Source: Belnapia arida (GTDB taxonomy: Bacteria; Pseudomonadota; Alphaproteobacteria; Acetobacterales; Acetobacteraceae). Taken from it: a stretch of 64,000 nt of DNA. Positions 46,969 through 55,223 of the stretch are shown in pieces (positions within the stretch are counted from its first letter, which is position 1; each line of letters starts with the position of its first letter). Under the pieces are notes generated by a model, which was not told the origin of the DNA, did no database searches, and was given only the letters and a program-made list of their open reading frames with translations. The stretch spans positions 1-64,000 of the forward strand of contig NZ_JAETWB010000008.1 in NCBI RefSeq assembly GCF_016773205.1, written 5' to 3'. The translations under genes were made by a program, and so were the position numbers.

Positions 46969-47955
46969 TCACCGCCCGAGGCGGAGCCCGGCCCGCTCGA
47001 CGATGCCGGTGAATTTCTGCCGCTCCGCCACCAGGAAGGCCCGGGTCGCCGCCGGCGTCCCCGGCCCGGCCGGATCGACGCCGGCCGCCGCCAGCCGCCC
47101 CGCCGCCACCGGGTCGGCCAGCACCGCCCCCGCCGCCGCCGCCAGCCGCGCCACCACCGGCTCCGGCAGGCCGCGCGGCCCGACCAGCACGTTCCAGGTC
47201 GTCACCTCGAAGCCCGGCAACCCGCTCTCGTCGAGCGTCGGGATGTCGGGGAAGAGCGGATGCCGCCCGAGCGAGCTCACCGCGAGCCCCCGCGACAGCC
47301 CGTCGCGCAGATGCGGCGCCACCGAGGCCAGCACCTCAAGCGAGTAATCCACCTCGCCCTTCGCCAGTGCCTCCATGACCGCCGAGCCGCCGCGATAGGG
47401 CACGTGCTCCGCCCGGAGCCCTCCGGCGCGAAGCTTGAGATATTCGCCGGTGAGATGGCCGATGCCGCCCGCCCCCGAGGTGGCCCAGGTCATCTGCCCC
47501 GGCTTCGCCCTGACGGCCTCCAGCAGCCCCCGAACGTCGCGGAAGGGCGAGGCGGCCGGCACCACCAGCACCATCGGCCCGCCGCCGATCAGCGCGATGG
47601 CGGTGAAGTCCTCCACCGGATCATAAGGCGTCTGCTCCGGCAGCGCCGCCGGGTTGGTGCCGAGCGCCGAGGCGCTGGCCAGCAGCAGCGTATGGCCATC
47701 GGCCGGCCGGTGCCGCACCCAGTCGGACCCGACCGAGCCCCCCGCCCCCGCCCGGTTCTCGACCACGATCCGCGCCGAGGGCCCGAGCTGCGGCGCCATC
47801 CGCTCCGCCATGATCCGCGCCGCGATATCGGTCGAGCCGCCGGCGAGGAAGGGCACGACCAGGCTGACCGGCCGCTCCGGCCAGGCCGCCCGCGCCCCGG
47901 CCGGCGGCAAGGCGAGGACCGGGGCGGACAGCAGCCATCGGCGTCGCAGATGCAT
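46969..47955 (-). CDS. Bug-family solute-binding protein (328 aa)
   Basis: The signal peptide (HLRRRWLLSAPVLALPPAGA) is followed by VSLVVPFLAGGSTDIAARIM, IVVENRAGAGGSVGSDWVRH, MTWATSGAGGIGHLTGEYLK, AEHVPYRGGSAVMEALAKGE and TTWNVLVGPRGLPEPVVARL. ATG 47955 has GGGAGG nine bases upstream, better than two ATGs further back. It would bind an organic anion in the periplasm. No permease genes are near, so its transport partner or sensory role is unknown. It is divergent from the YihY gene. Confidence 0.88.
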   Translation of the reverse strand: MHLRRRWLLSAPVLALPPAGARAAWPERPVSLVVPFLAGGSTDIAARIMAERMAPQLGPSARIVVENRAGAGGSVGSDWVRHRPADGHTLLLASASALGTNPAALPEQTPYDPVEDFTAIALIGGGPMVLVVPAASPFRDVRGLLEAVRAKPGQMTWATSGAGGIGHLTGEYLKLRAGGLRAEHVPYRGGSAVMEALAKGEVDYSLEVLASVAPHLRDGLSRGLAVSSLGRHPLFPDIPTLDESGLPGFEVTTWNVLVGPRGLPEPVVARLAAAAGAVLADPVAAGRLAAAGVDPAGPGTPAATRAFLVAERQKFTGIVERAGLRLGR

Positions 47956-48085
47956 CGCGCACATCCTCCCGTGCATGGCTGCCAGAAGGCCCCTGAATCA
48001 CCGCGAGCGCAATTCGCGATGGGCCGGGCACCCAAGCGCCATCGGCGCGTTCACCGGTACGACATCCGATCCTTGGAGAGCCGAC

Positions 48086-49171
48086 ATGCGGTCCGACTCC
48101 CAGCCCAACGCCATTCTCGCCACTGCCGTCGCCCTGGCCGCCGGCGCCACCCTGCTCTTCGGCGCCGGCCGCCCGCAGGGCCAGCCGCAGCGTACCCGCC
48201 GCCCTGGCGCCCCCGCGCCCGCTGCCGCCACCCGCGCCGATGACCGGGGCCGCCTCGCCGCCCACCCGGCACAGATCCCCGCCCGCGGTTGGTGGGACAT
48301 CCTGAAGCGCACCGTCGCGCAGATCTCCGAGGACCGCGTGCTGACCGAGGCCGCCGGCATCACCTTCTACACCCTGCTCGCGCTCTTCCCGGCGATCGGC
48401 GCGCTGATCTCCATCTACGGCCTCTTCGCCGACCCGGCGACCATCGGCGAGCATCTCCGCGCCGTCGCCATCATCGTCCCCGAAGGCGGCATGCAGATCA
48501 TCGACGAGCAGGTGAAGCGCATCGTCTCCAAGGGCGGCACGAGCCTCGGCATCGGCGCGGTGATCGGCATCGCCACCTCGCTCTGGTCCTCGAACCAGGC
48601 GATGAAGGCGCTCGTCGACGCGCTGAACGTCGTCTACTCGGAGAAGGAGCGCCGCGGCTTCTTCCTTCGCAACGCGGTGACGCTGGCCTTCACCCTCTGC
48701 GGCATCCTCTTCATCCTGCTGGCGATGGCCGGCGTCGTCGTCCTGCCGATCGCGCTGCATTTCCTCGGCATCGAGGGGCCCATCGCCACGCTGCTCGGCT
48801 TCGGCCGCTGGCCGGTGCTGCTGGCGGCACTCGGCCTCTTCCTCGCCTTCGTCTACCGCTTCGGGCCGAGCCGCGACCGCGCGCAGTGGCGCTGGGTGAG
48901 CTGGGGCAGCGCCGTCGCCGCCATCGGCTTCGTCGCCTTCTCGCTCGGCTTTTCCTACTACGTCTCGAATTTCGGCAACTACAACGAGACCTATGGCTCG
49001 CTCGGCGCGGTGGTCGGCTTCATGACCTGGACCTGGCTTTCCTCCACCGTGGTCCTGGCCGGGGCGGAACTGGATGCCGAGATGGAACACCAGACCGAGC
49101 GCGACACCACCAGCGGCCCGGAGCGCCCGATGGGCACGCGTGGGGCGAAGATGGCCGACACGGTCGCCTGA
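48086..49171 (+). CDS. YihY/BrkB-family membrane protein (361 aa)
   Basis: A soluble Pro/Arg-rich N-terminus with one hydrophobic segment (ATAVALAAGATLLFGAG) precedes the YihY core. This core has VLTEAAGITFYTLLALFPAI, ATSLWSSNQAMKALVDALNV, VVYSEKERRGFFLRNAVTLA, and GFMTWTWLSSTVVLAGAELD, with six membrane helices. These match the UPF0761/YihY family, inner-membrane proteins of uncertain function once thought to be ribonuclease BN. ATG 48086 follows TGGAGAG. The C-terminal tail is hydrophilic. It converges on the DUF2798 and glcF genes, with four bases between stop codons. Confidence 0.9.
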   Translation: MRSDSQPNAILATAVALAAGATLLFGAGRPQGQPQRTRRPGAPAPAAATRADDRGRLAAHPAQIPARGWWDILKRTVAQISEDRVLTEAAGITFYTLLALFPAIGALISIYGLFADPATIGEHLRAVAIIVPEGGMQIIDEQVKRIVSKGGTSLGIGAVIGIATSLWSSNQAMKALVDALNVVYSEKERRGFFLRNAVTLAFTLCGILFILLAMAGVVVLPIALHFLGIEGPIATLLGFGRWPVLLAALGLFLAFVYRFGPSRDRAQWRWVSWGSAVAAIGFVAFSLGFSYYVSNFGNYNETYGSLGAVVGFMTWTWLSSTVVLAGAELDAEMEHQTERDTTSGPERPMGTRGAKMADTVA

Positions 49172-49175
49172 TGCC

Positions 49176-49403
49176 CTACCCCGCCGCGGTCAGCCAGCCG
49201 ACGATCCGCCGCGCGAGCGGGATCGCCAGCAGCGCGGCGGGAAAGGCGAAGCACCAGGCAAGCACCCAGTTCACCAGCCACAGCAGGAGGAAGTCCGGCT
49301 GCGGGCCAAGGTTGACGAGGGTCAGCAGCGCCGAGACCACGCCGGCCATGAAGAAGGTCATGACCAGCGGGAAGAGCAGCGCCCCGTAGCGGGCCGGGAT
49401 CAC
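49176..49403 (-). CDS. DUF2798-like small membrane protein (75 aa)
   Basis: GTG 49403 overlaps the glcF stop as GTGA. The product has two membrane helices, ALLFPLVMTFFMAGVVSALL and LVNWVLAWCFAFPAALLAIP, joined by a short loop (GPQPDF) and ending RRIVGWLTAAG. The WVLAW.FAFP..L pattern is that of DUF2798, small inner-membrane proteins of unknown function. Coupling to glcF may be incidental or reflect co-expression. Length is normal for the family. Confidence 0.75.
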   Translation of the reverse strand: MIPARYGALLFPLVMTFFMAGVVSALLTLVNLGPQPDFLLLWLVNWVLAWCFAFPAALLAIPLARRIVGWLTAAG

Positions 49404-50716
49404 GCCGCCCGCTGGGCCGCGGCCACCGCCGGCGGCGCCGGCCCGCCCGCCATCCAGTCCAGCAGCTCGACCGTATGCACCACCGGCATCCGGTCGCCCG
49501 CCAGCTGCGTCAGGCAGCCGATATTCCCCGCCGCGATCAGGTCCGCCCCCGTCCGCTCGATGTTGCCGAGCTTCCGCGCCCGCAGCTGCCCCGCGATCTC
49601 CGGCTGCAGCAGGTTGTAGGTGCCCGCGCTGCCGCAGCAGATATGCGGCTCGGCCGGCTCCTTCACGGCGAAGCCCGCCCGCGTCAGCAGCTGCTTCGGC
49701 GCCGCCGTCACCCGCTGCCCGTGCTGCAGGGAGCAGGCCGCGTGATAGGCGACGGTCAGCCCCGGCGCCTCCCGGCTCGGCGCGTAGCCGAACTTCACCA
49801 GCGCCTCGGAGACATCCATCGCCAGCCCGGCCACCCGCGCCGCCGCCTCGGCCTCCGGCTCTGTCCGGAACATGAAGCCGTAATCCTTCACCGTCGTCCC
49901 GCAGCCCGAGGTGTTGATGACGATGCCGTCCAGCCCCTCGCCCTCGATCTCCCGGCTCCAGGTGGCGATGTTGGCCCGCGCCAGCCGCATCGCCGGGTCG
50001 TGCTGGCCCATGTGGTGGTCGAGCGCCCCGCAGCAGCCCTGCTCGCGGGTGATGACCACCTCGATCCCCATCCGCGTCAGCAGCCGGATCGTCGCCTCGT
50101 TGATGGAGGGCGCCAGCACCTGCTGTGCGCAGCCCGTCAGCAGCGCCACGCGCCCCCGCCGCTCGCCCTCCGCGCGATGCACCTGCGGCGCCTGCATCGG
50201 GCTCGGCGGCGGCAGCGCGCCGGGCGCCAGCCGCAGCATCGCCCGCATCCGCTGCGCCAGCACATGCGCGCCGGGGATCAGCCCCGCCAGCGGCCGCCCG
50301 AGCCGCGCCCCGGCAAGCGCCGCCCGGAACCGCTTCGGATAAGGCAGCACCCCGCTGAGCACCCGCCGCAGCGCCCGCTCGTGCCACGGCCGGTCATAGG
50401 TCTCCTCGATGTAGCGCCGCGCATGGTCGACCAGGTGCATGTAGTTCACGCCCGAGGGGCAGGTCGTCATGCAGGACAGGCAGGAGAGGCAGCGGTCGAC
50501 ATGCCGCACCACCTCTTCGGTCGCGGGCTTGCCCCCCTCCAGCATGTCCTTGATGAGGTAGATGCGCCCCCGCGGGCTGTCGAGCTCGTCGCCCAGCAGC
50601 AGGAAGGTCGGGCAGGTGGCGGTGCAGAAGCCGCAATGGACGCAGGTGCGGAGGATGCCGTTGCTCTCCCGCGTGTCGGGGTCCTGCAACTGCTCCGGCG
50701 AGAAATGGGTTTGCAT
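49400..50716 (-). CDS. glcF: Glycolate oxidase iron-sulfur subunit GlcF (438 aa)
   Basis: Two 4Fe-4S motifs lie near the N-terminus: CVHCGFCTATCPTF (residues 20-33) and CLSCLSCMTTCPSGVNYMHL (residues 73-92). The C-terminal half has the CCG-type domains GVALLTGCAQQV-like, EQGCCGALDHHMGQ and HICCGSAGTYNLLQPEIAGQ. GlcF passes electrons from GlcDE, which oxidise glycolate to glyoxylate, toward the respiratory chain at the inner membrane. glcDE lie 3.3 kb upstream on the same strand (54060-56665), separated by opgC and two SGNH genes. A DUF2798 gene is coupled behind it. Confidence 0.95.
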   Translation of the reverse strand: MQTHFSPEQLQDPDTRESNGILRTCVHCGFCTATCPTFLLLGDELDSPRGRIYLIKDMLEGGKPATEEVVRHVDRCLSCLSCMTTCPSGVNYMHLVDHARRYIEETYDRPWHERALRRVLSGVLPYPKRFRAALAGARLGRPLAGLIPGAHVLAQRMRAMLRLAPGALPPPSPMQAPQVHRAEGERRGRVALLTGCAQQVLAPSINEATIRLLTRMGIEVVITREQGCCGALDHHMGQHDPAMRLARANIATWSREIEGEGLDGIVINTSGCGTTVKDYGFMFRTEPEAEAAARVAGLAMDVSEALVKFGYAPSREAPGLTVAYHAACSLQHGQRVTAAPKQLLTRAGFAVKEPAEPHICCGSAGTYNLLQPEIAGQLRARKLGNIERTGADLIAAGNIGCLTQLAGDRMPVVHTVELLDWMAGGPAPPAVAAAQRAA

Positions 50717-50779
50717 GACACAGATATAGGCCGCCCCGTGCGCCCCCGAACAGGGCGAACGAACTCTGCCTCCGCCCCC

Positions 50780-51541
50780 TTATCTCTGCCCTGGCCGCCC
50801 CCGCGCCTCCGCCACCCCGTCGCGGATCAGCGCCTGCATCGCCTGCGCCAGGCAATCGTTGAGCTTGTCCGTCGCCGCCACCTTCTCGTGCCGTCCGGCC
50901 CGCTCGATATCGACGATGTCCGCCTCCGCCCAGGCCTGCATCAGGTCCCACCGCCGCAGCACCGGCACGCCATGCGCCGCCGCCGTCAGCCGCAGCGCAT
51001 CCCGGTAGGCATCGACATTGGCATTGGCCCGGATGAAGCGGGAGAATTGCTGGTCCATCAGCACCGCATCCGCCCCCGCGGCGACGATCCGGCCGAGGCC
51101 CTCGTTCAGCTCCTCCACCATCTCGTCGAGGTCGAGGCCGCGCACCGCCTCCGCCGTCCCCGCCTGCCAGAGCACCAGGTTGAAGGGCTCCCGCGCCAGT
51201 TCGGCGGCGATCATCGCCCCGGTCTCCGCGGTGGTCAGGCCCCGCGCGCCCCGCGTCACCACCTCGAGCCTGATCTGCGGCACCCGCGCCCGGATCAGCG
51301 CCTCCAGCCGCGCCGGCCAGGCCGCGCTGGGCCCGCTCGTCCCCGGCCCCAGCACCGAGGCGCTGCCGACGACGAGGATGCGGAGGCTCCCCCCGGTCGC
51401 TGCCCTGGCCGTCGCCGGGAGGGCGGCATTGGCGGCCAGCAGATCCGGCGGCGCGTCGCAGGCCATGCCGCCGGCCCGCGCGGGAGGCGAGGCCAGAAGC
51501 AAGCCAAGCAGCAACAGGACACGGCCGGCGCCGAGGGTCAT
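50780..51541 (-). CDS. SGNH-fold hydrolase coupled to OpgC (253 aa)
   Basis: The signal peptide (LGAGRVLLLLGLLLASPPAR) leads to an SGNH-like core: SLRILVVGSASVLGPGTSGP (block I, but Ser sits in GSAS rather than GDS), VVTRGARGLTTAETGAMIAA (block II), LVLWQAGTAEAVRG (block III with Gln-Ala-Gly in place of GTND) and a weak block V. Its ATG overlaps the opgC stop (ATGA). Lack of the C-terminal DxxH motif suggests altered or lost esterase activity. A related, more canonical protein is encoded divergently at 52849-53595. Likely periplasmic, acting on acylated glycans; this is inference from context. Confidence 0.75.
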   Translation of the reverse strand: MTLGAGRVLLLLGLLLASPPARAGGMACDAPPDLLAANAALPATARAATGGSLRILVVGSASVLGPGTSGPSAAWPARLEALIRARVPQIRLEVVTRGARGLTTAETGAMIAAELAREPFNLVLWQAGTAEAVRGLDLDEMVEELNEGLGRIVAAGADAVLMDQQFSRFIRANANVDAYRDALRLTAAAHGVPVLRRWDLMQAWAEADIVDIERAGRHEKVAATDKLNDCLAQAMQALIRDGVAEARGRPGQR

Positions 51542-52749
51542 GTCACTGTCGTAGTAGACTCAACCGGCACCCGCAAGCCGACAGGCACCGGATTCGTTGC
51601 GTGCTGTGGCGAATCGCCCCGTTCCCGCATCCGGTACCAGGCGCCGACGACGCCGATCGAAACGAGCGATGCCAGCCCCGCCAGGTTCACCGCCAGCTGC
51701 ATCGGCCAGCGGTCATCCATCTCCAGCGCCAGCCGGCCGAGGAAGGCGAGGAAGATGCCGGCGCAGAACACCGGCAGCCCGTGCTGCCCCATCAGCACGA
51801 AGGGCGTCGCCGCCCGGCTCCGCAGCCAATGCGCCCCCCGCGGCACCGCATGCCCGACCAGATAGGCCAGGGCGAGGACCGAGAGCAGCCGGAACGGGTG
51901 CAGCCCGGTCTTGTCGATGGTGGTCAGCAGGTCGGCCAGCGGCTGCGGCAGCGCCGCCAGCCACTGCTCGCCGTAATCCCCGAGCAGCACGATGCCGAGG
52001 CCGAGCACCAGCACCGCCACCGCCGCCCCGATCAGCAGCGGATGAAAGGGCACCGCCGGCGCCGGCCTCCGCCGCCGCGGCACATAGCCGAGCAACGCCC
52101 CGGTGAAGAACAGCAGCTGCCAGGCCAGCGGGTTGAAGAACCAGCCGCCCCCGGTCCAATTCGGCAGGTTGATGTCGAGCACCCGCACCCCGGCATAGGC
52201 CAGGCCGGAAAGCCCCAGCAGCAGCAGCGGCCGCCGCAGCAGCGGCAGCGCCGGCACCAGCATCAGCAGCAGCGCGATGTAGAGCGGCAGGATGTCGAGG
52301 AAGGCCGGCTGGAAGCGAAGTAACAAAGCCTGAAGCAACGCAAGATAGGGTTGTTCGCCGAATGCATCGAGGTGCATCTCGTCCAGGTAGGCCGAACTCT
52401 CCAGCGCCGCGGCGGAATAGCCGACCTGGGCGGTGAAAACGACGAAGAGGAAGATATGCGCGACGTAGAGGGTGCCGAGGCGCCGCAGCAGCGCCGCCGC
52501 CGCGAAGGCCCAGCCCCTGCGGTCCAGCACCGCCCCGTAGGCCAGCCCCGCCGCATAGCCGGCCAGCAGCACGAAGGCCTCCGTGGCGTCGCAGAGCGCG
52601 ACGTTCCTGAGGGTCAGCCCGCCCAGCCAGTTGCCCGGGATGTGGTCGATCAGGATGAACCAGAGGGCGATGCCCCGGAAGACATCGGCCCGGAGGTCGC
52701 GGACCGGCTTGCCCGCCACCGGTTGCATGCCCCGGATGAGCCCCCGCAT
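51538..52749 (-). CDS. OpgC-domain membrane acyltransferase (403 aa)
   Basis: The OpgC signature DLRADVFRGIALWFILIDHI (residues 17-36) with the catalytic-type Arg and His is followed by LCDATEAFVLLAGYAAGLAY and about ten membrane helices (FLDILPLYIALLLMLVPALP, FMLMGQHGLPVFCAGI-like). OpgC proteins transfer succinyl or other acyl groups to osmoregulated periplasmic glucans. GGAGG five bases before ATG 52749 fixes the start. Its stop overlaps an SGNH gene, and another SGNH gene faces away from it, forming a likely glycan acylation/deacylation unit. Confidence 0.88.
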   Translation of the reverse strand: MRGLIRGMQPVAGKPVRDLRADVFRGIALWFILIDHIPGNWLGGLTLRNVALCDATEAFVLLAGYAAGLAYGAVLDRRGWAFAAAALLRRLGTLYVAHIFLFVVFTAQVGYSAAALESSAYLDEMHLDAFGEQPYLALLQALLLRFQPAFLDILPLYIALLLMLVPALPLLRRPLLLLGLSGLAYAGVRVLDINLPNWTGGGWFFNPLAWQLLFFTGALLGYVPRRRRPAPAVPFHPLLIGAAVAVLVLGLGIVLLGDYGEQWLAALPQPLADLLTTIDKTGLHPFRLLSVLALAYLVGHAVPRGAHWLRSRAATPFVLMGQHGLPVFCAGIFLAFLGRLALEMDDRWPMQLAVNLAGLASLVSIGVVGAWYRMRERGDSPQHATNPVPVGLRVPVESTTTVT

Positions 52750-52848
52750 CGCCACCTCCGGGCCGACACATGGCTGCCCTGCGGCCAGGACGCAAGCCAT
52801 GGCGTTTCGGCACTGGCGCGCCGCCCCCGCTTGCGGCAGCGTGGGGGG

Positions 52849-53595
52849 ATGCGTGCCCTCCCCCCCGCCTTGCTGCTCGGCCTTGCCCTGCTGCTCACCG
52901 GCCCGGTTCCGCTCCGTGCGGAGGAGCCCTGCCCCTCCGCCCCGGCCCAGCGCCTTTCCCTCCCCGCCACCCGTGCCGCGCTCGGCCAGGGCCGGCCGGT
53001 GACGGTCATTGCCTTCGGCTCCTCCTCCACCGAGGGCTCCGGTGCCACCGGCCAGGACCGGACCTACCCCGCCCGGCTCGAGGCCGGGCTTCACGCCGCC
53101 CTGCCCGAGGCCCGGCTCACCGTGCTGAACCGCGGCCGCGGCGGCGAGGACGTCACGGAGATGATGGCCCGACTGGAGGCGGACGTGATCCAGGCCCGCC
53201 CCACCCTCGTCATCTGGCAGGCCGGCGCCAACGCGGTGCTGCGCGGCATGGCGCCCGAGGCCTTCACCGCCCTGCTGGAGGACGGCATCGAGCGCCTCCG
53301 CGCCCTCGGCGTCGACGTGGTGCTGATGGACAGCCAGCGTGCCCCCCGCATTCTCGCCAGCCCGAATTTCGAGCGCTTCGACCGCGCGATCCGCGACACC
53401 GCCGCGCGCCTGCACGTCCCGCTCTTCTCCCGTGCCGCGCTGATGGAGGCCTGGGCCGCGGCCGGCACGCCGAGTGCCGAGATGATCGGCCCCGACGGTC
53501 TACACCACAACGACCATGGCTACGACTGCCTGGCCCAGGCCCTCACCCATGCCATGGTGGACGCCACAGGCCCCCGCCGCATCGCCGGCCGCTGA
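52849..53595 (+). CDS. SGNH/GDSL-type hydrolase (248 aa)
   Basis: After a signal peptide (ALPPALLLGLALLLTGPVPL) the SGNH blocks are VTVIAFGSSSTEGSGATG (block I Ser), VLNRGRGGEDVTEMMARLEA (block II Gly), LVIWQAGANAVLRG (block III, Ala-Asn) and GPDGLHHNDHGYDCLA (block V with the Asp and His pair). It should be a periplasmic esterase. It is divergent from opgC with about 100 bases between, and it is the paralogue of the 50780-51541 product. A role in removing acyl groups from glycans is inferred from the neighbours. Confidence 0.82.
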   Translation: MRALPPALLLGLALLLTGPVPLRAEEPCPSAPAQRLSLPATRAALGQGRPVTVIAFGSSSTEGSGATGQDRTYPARLEAGLHAALPEARLTVLNRGRGGEDVTEMMARLEADVIQARPTLVIWQAGANAVLRGMAPEAFTALLEDGIERLRALGVDVVLMDSQRAPRILASPNFERFDRAIRDTAARLHVPLFSRAALMEAWAAAGTPSAEMIGPDGLHHNDHGYDCLAQALTHAMVDATGPRRIAGR

Positions 53596-53661
53596 GGCCG
53601 GGTTTCCCTTGCCCCCGGCGCCTCGCCGAGGCTATAGGAATATTGTCAAATTCCGGCAGGT

Positions 53662-53737
53662 GCCTCGGCTTCTCCGAACCCGGGCCAGAAGCACCCTCAA
53701 TGCTTTAAATCCTCAAACCCCACCCAGAAGCCGAGGC
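53662..53737. repeat. 12-bp perfect inverted repeat
   Basis: GCCTCGGCTTCT (53662-53673) and AGAAGCCGAGGC (53726-53737) are perfect inverted arms 52 bases apart. A second small palindrome CTCAACCGGTTGAG lies at 53764-53777. They may form a REP-like or termination structure between the SGNH gene and the end of the glcDE transcript. Confidence 0.6.
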
Positions 53738-53934
53738 AACTCAACGCCCTGGTCCTGCCGGCCCTCAACCGGTTGAGGGTTTGAAGGCCGCCGGCCTCCC
53801 TCGCCCCAGAGGCACCATGGCCCCGTCGCGGCATGATGCGCCTCGACCTCTGCCGCCAGCGCGTTCAAGTCGGGCATGAGCGCGCCCACCTGCCGCCGGG
53901 CCTGGTTGTTGAACACAGGGTGGGTGCCGCTCAT
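53713..53934 (-). CDS. Possible small gene after glcE (73 aa)
   Basis: GGGGAAGG lies just before ATG 53934. The first half reads MSGTHPVFNNQARRQVGALM and PDLNALAAEVEAHHAATGPW, a plausible soluble helix-rich protein. The second half is encoded by the repeat-bearing sequence and is probably not functional (GRRPSNPQPVEG). It may be a short gene that has been extended into an intergenic repeat. There is no known family. The 125 bases between it and glcE hold no feature I can name. Confidence 0.3.
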   Translation of the reverse strand: MSGTHPVFNNQARRQVGALMPDLNALAAEVEAHHAATGPWCLWGEGGRRPSNPQPVEGRQDQGVELPRLLGGV

Positions 53935-54059
53935 CCCGCCTTCCCCTGGCGGCATCGCCGAAGCCGTCGGGATTACCGCATCCCCGGCGAGGTGGCGTCG
54001 AAGGCCACGTCCTTGCCATGGACGGCATCGAGCGCCGTCGCCACCCCGCAACACGTTCC

Positions 54060-55223
54060 CTACCCGGCGTACATCCTCCCCGGGCTGAGGATGCCCCTCG
54101 GGTCCATCACCGCACGGATGCGCCCGCGGATCGCGGCCAGCACCGGCGCCTCCTCCGGCAGCACCGGCACGGCCGCGCGCAGCGGCTCCGGCGCGCGGAA
54201 CAGGGTGAAGCTGCCACCCGCCGCCCCCGCCGCCGCCATGACCTGCCGATGCGCCTCCGCCGTCGCCGGCCCCGCCAGCCAGACGAGGCCGCCGCCCCAG
54301 TCGAGTAGCGCCCGCGGCAGCCCCGCCGCCGCGACCACGCCCGGCCCCGCGCTTGGCTGGACGGAGACGCGCCACACCGCATCCTCGGCCGTGGCGCCGA
54401 GCGGCTCCGCCTCGCGGATGCCGCGCCACAGCTCGCGGCTCTCCGCATCCTCGATCAGCGCGGCATCGCCGAACCGCCCCAGCGCCTCGCGCAGCCGCCC
54501 GAGCCGGTAGGCGACGGACTCGGCGAACTCCTCGATCCGCAGCAGGGCGCGCGGCGCCTCGCCCGCCAGCAGCGCCGCGCCGCTCACCCCATAGGAGCTG
54601 CCGAGCCCGGCCGAGAGCGCCCGCACCCCCGTCTCCAGGTCCGGCACGGCGATGGCGAGCGTCCCGCTCCGCTCGGCCGCCGGCAGCACCTTCAGTGTCA
54701 CCTCGGTGATGACGCCAAGCGTGCCATGCGCCCCGGTCAGCAGCTTGCAGAGGTCGAGGCCGGTGACGTTCTTCAGCACCCGCCCGCCATTGCGGAACAC
54801 CTCGCCGAGCCCGTTCACCGCGCGGATACCCATGACATGGTCGCGCATGGCGCCGGCGGTGATGCGGCGCGGCCCGGAGAGGTTGGTGGCGACGAGGCCG
54901 CCCAGCGTCGGCGGCTCGCCCGTGCCGAACAGGGCGCCGAGGCCCGGCGGCTCGGCGATCACCTGCTGCCCCCGCTCGGCCAGCGCCGCCTCGATCTCCG
55001 GCAGCGGCGTGCCCGCCCGGGCGGAGAGGATCAGCTCCTGCGGCCGGTAGAGGGTGATGCCGGAAAGGTTGCGCAGCGAGAGGGTCCGCGCCGCCTGCAC
55101 CGGCCGCAGCATCGCCCGCTTGGTGCCGCGCCCCTCGACCGCCAGCGGCTCGTCCGCCGCCGCCGCCTCGGCAACCGCCGCCGCAACCCCCGCCTCATCG
55201 GCCGGCGCGATGAGCGAGGTCAT
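54060..55223 (-). CDS. glcE: Glycolate oxidase FAD-binding subunit GlcE (387 aa)
   Basis: The PCMH-type FAD domain is evident in ITLYRPQELILSARAGTPLP, FGTGEPPTLGGLVATNLSGP, RDHVMGIRAVNGLGEVFRNG and KNVTGLDLCKLLTGAHGTLG, with a GlcE-type C-terminal end (AVMDPRGILSPGRMYAG). It pairs with GlcD and GlcF in oxidising glycolate. ATG 55223 overlaps the glcD stop (ATGA). Length is slightly above that of the E. coli protein. glcF does not follow directly but lies about 3.3 kb away, behind an opgC/SGNH insertion. Confidence 0.93.
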   Translation of the reverse strand: MTSLIAPADEAGVAAAVAEAAAADEPLAVEGRGTKRAMLRPVQAARTLSLRNLSGITLYRPQELILSARAGTPLPEIEAALAERGQQVIAEPPGLGALFGTGEPPTLGGLVATNLSGPRRITAGAMRDHVMGIRAVNGLGEVFRNGGRVLKNVTGLDLCKLLTGAHGTLGVITEVTLKVLPAAERSGTLAIAVPDLETGVRALSAGLGSSYGVSGAALLAGEAPRALLRIEEFAESVAYRLGRLREALGRFGDAALIEDAESRELWRGIREAEPLGATAEDAVWRVSVQPSAGPGVVAAAGLPRALLDWGGGLVWLAGPATAEAHRQVMAAAGAAGGSFTLFRAPEPLRAAVPVLPEEAPVLAAIRGRIRAVMDPRGILSPGRMYAG

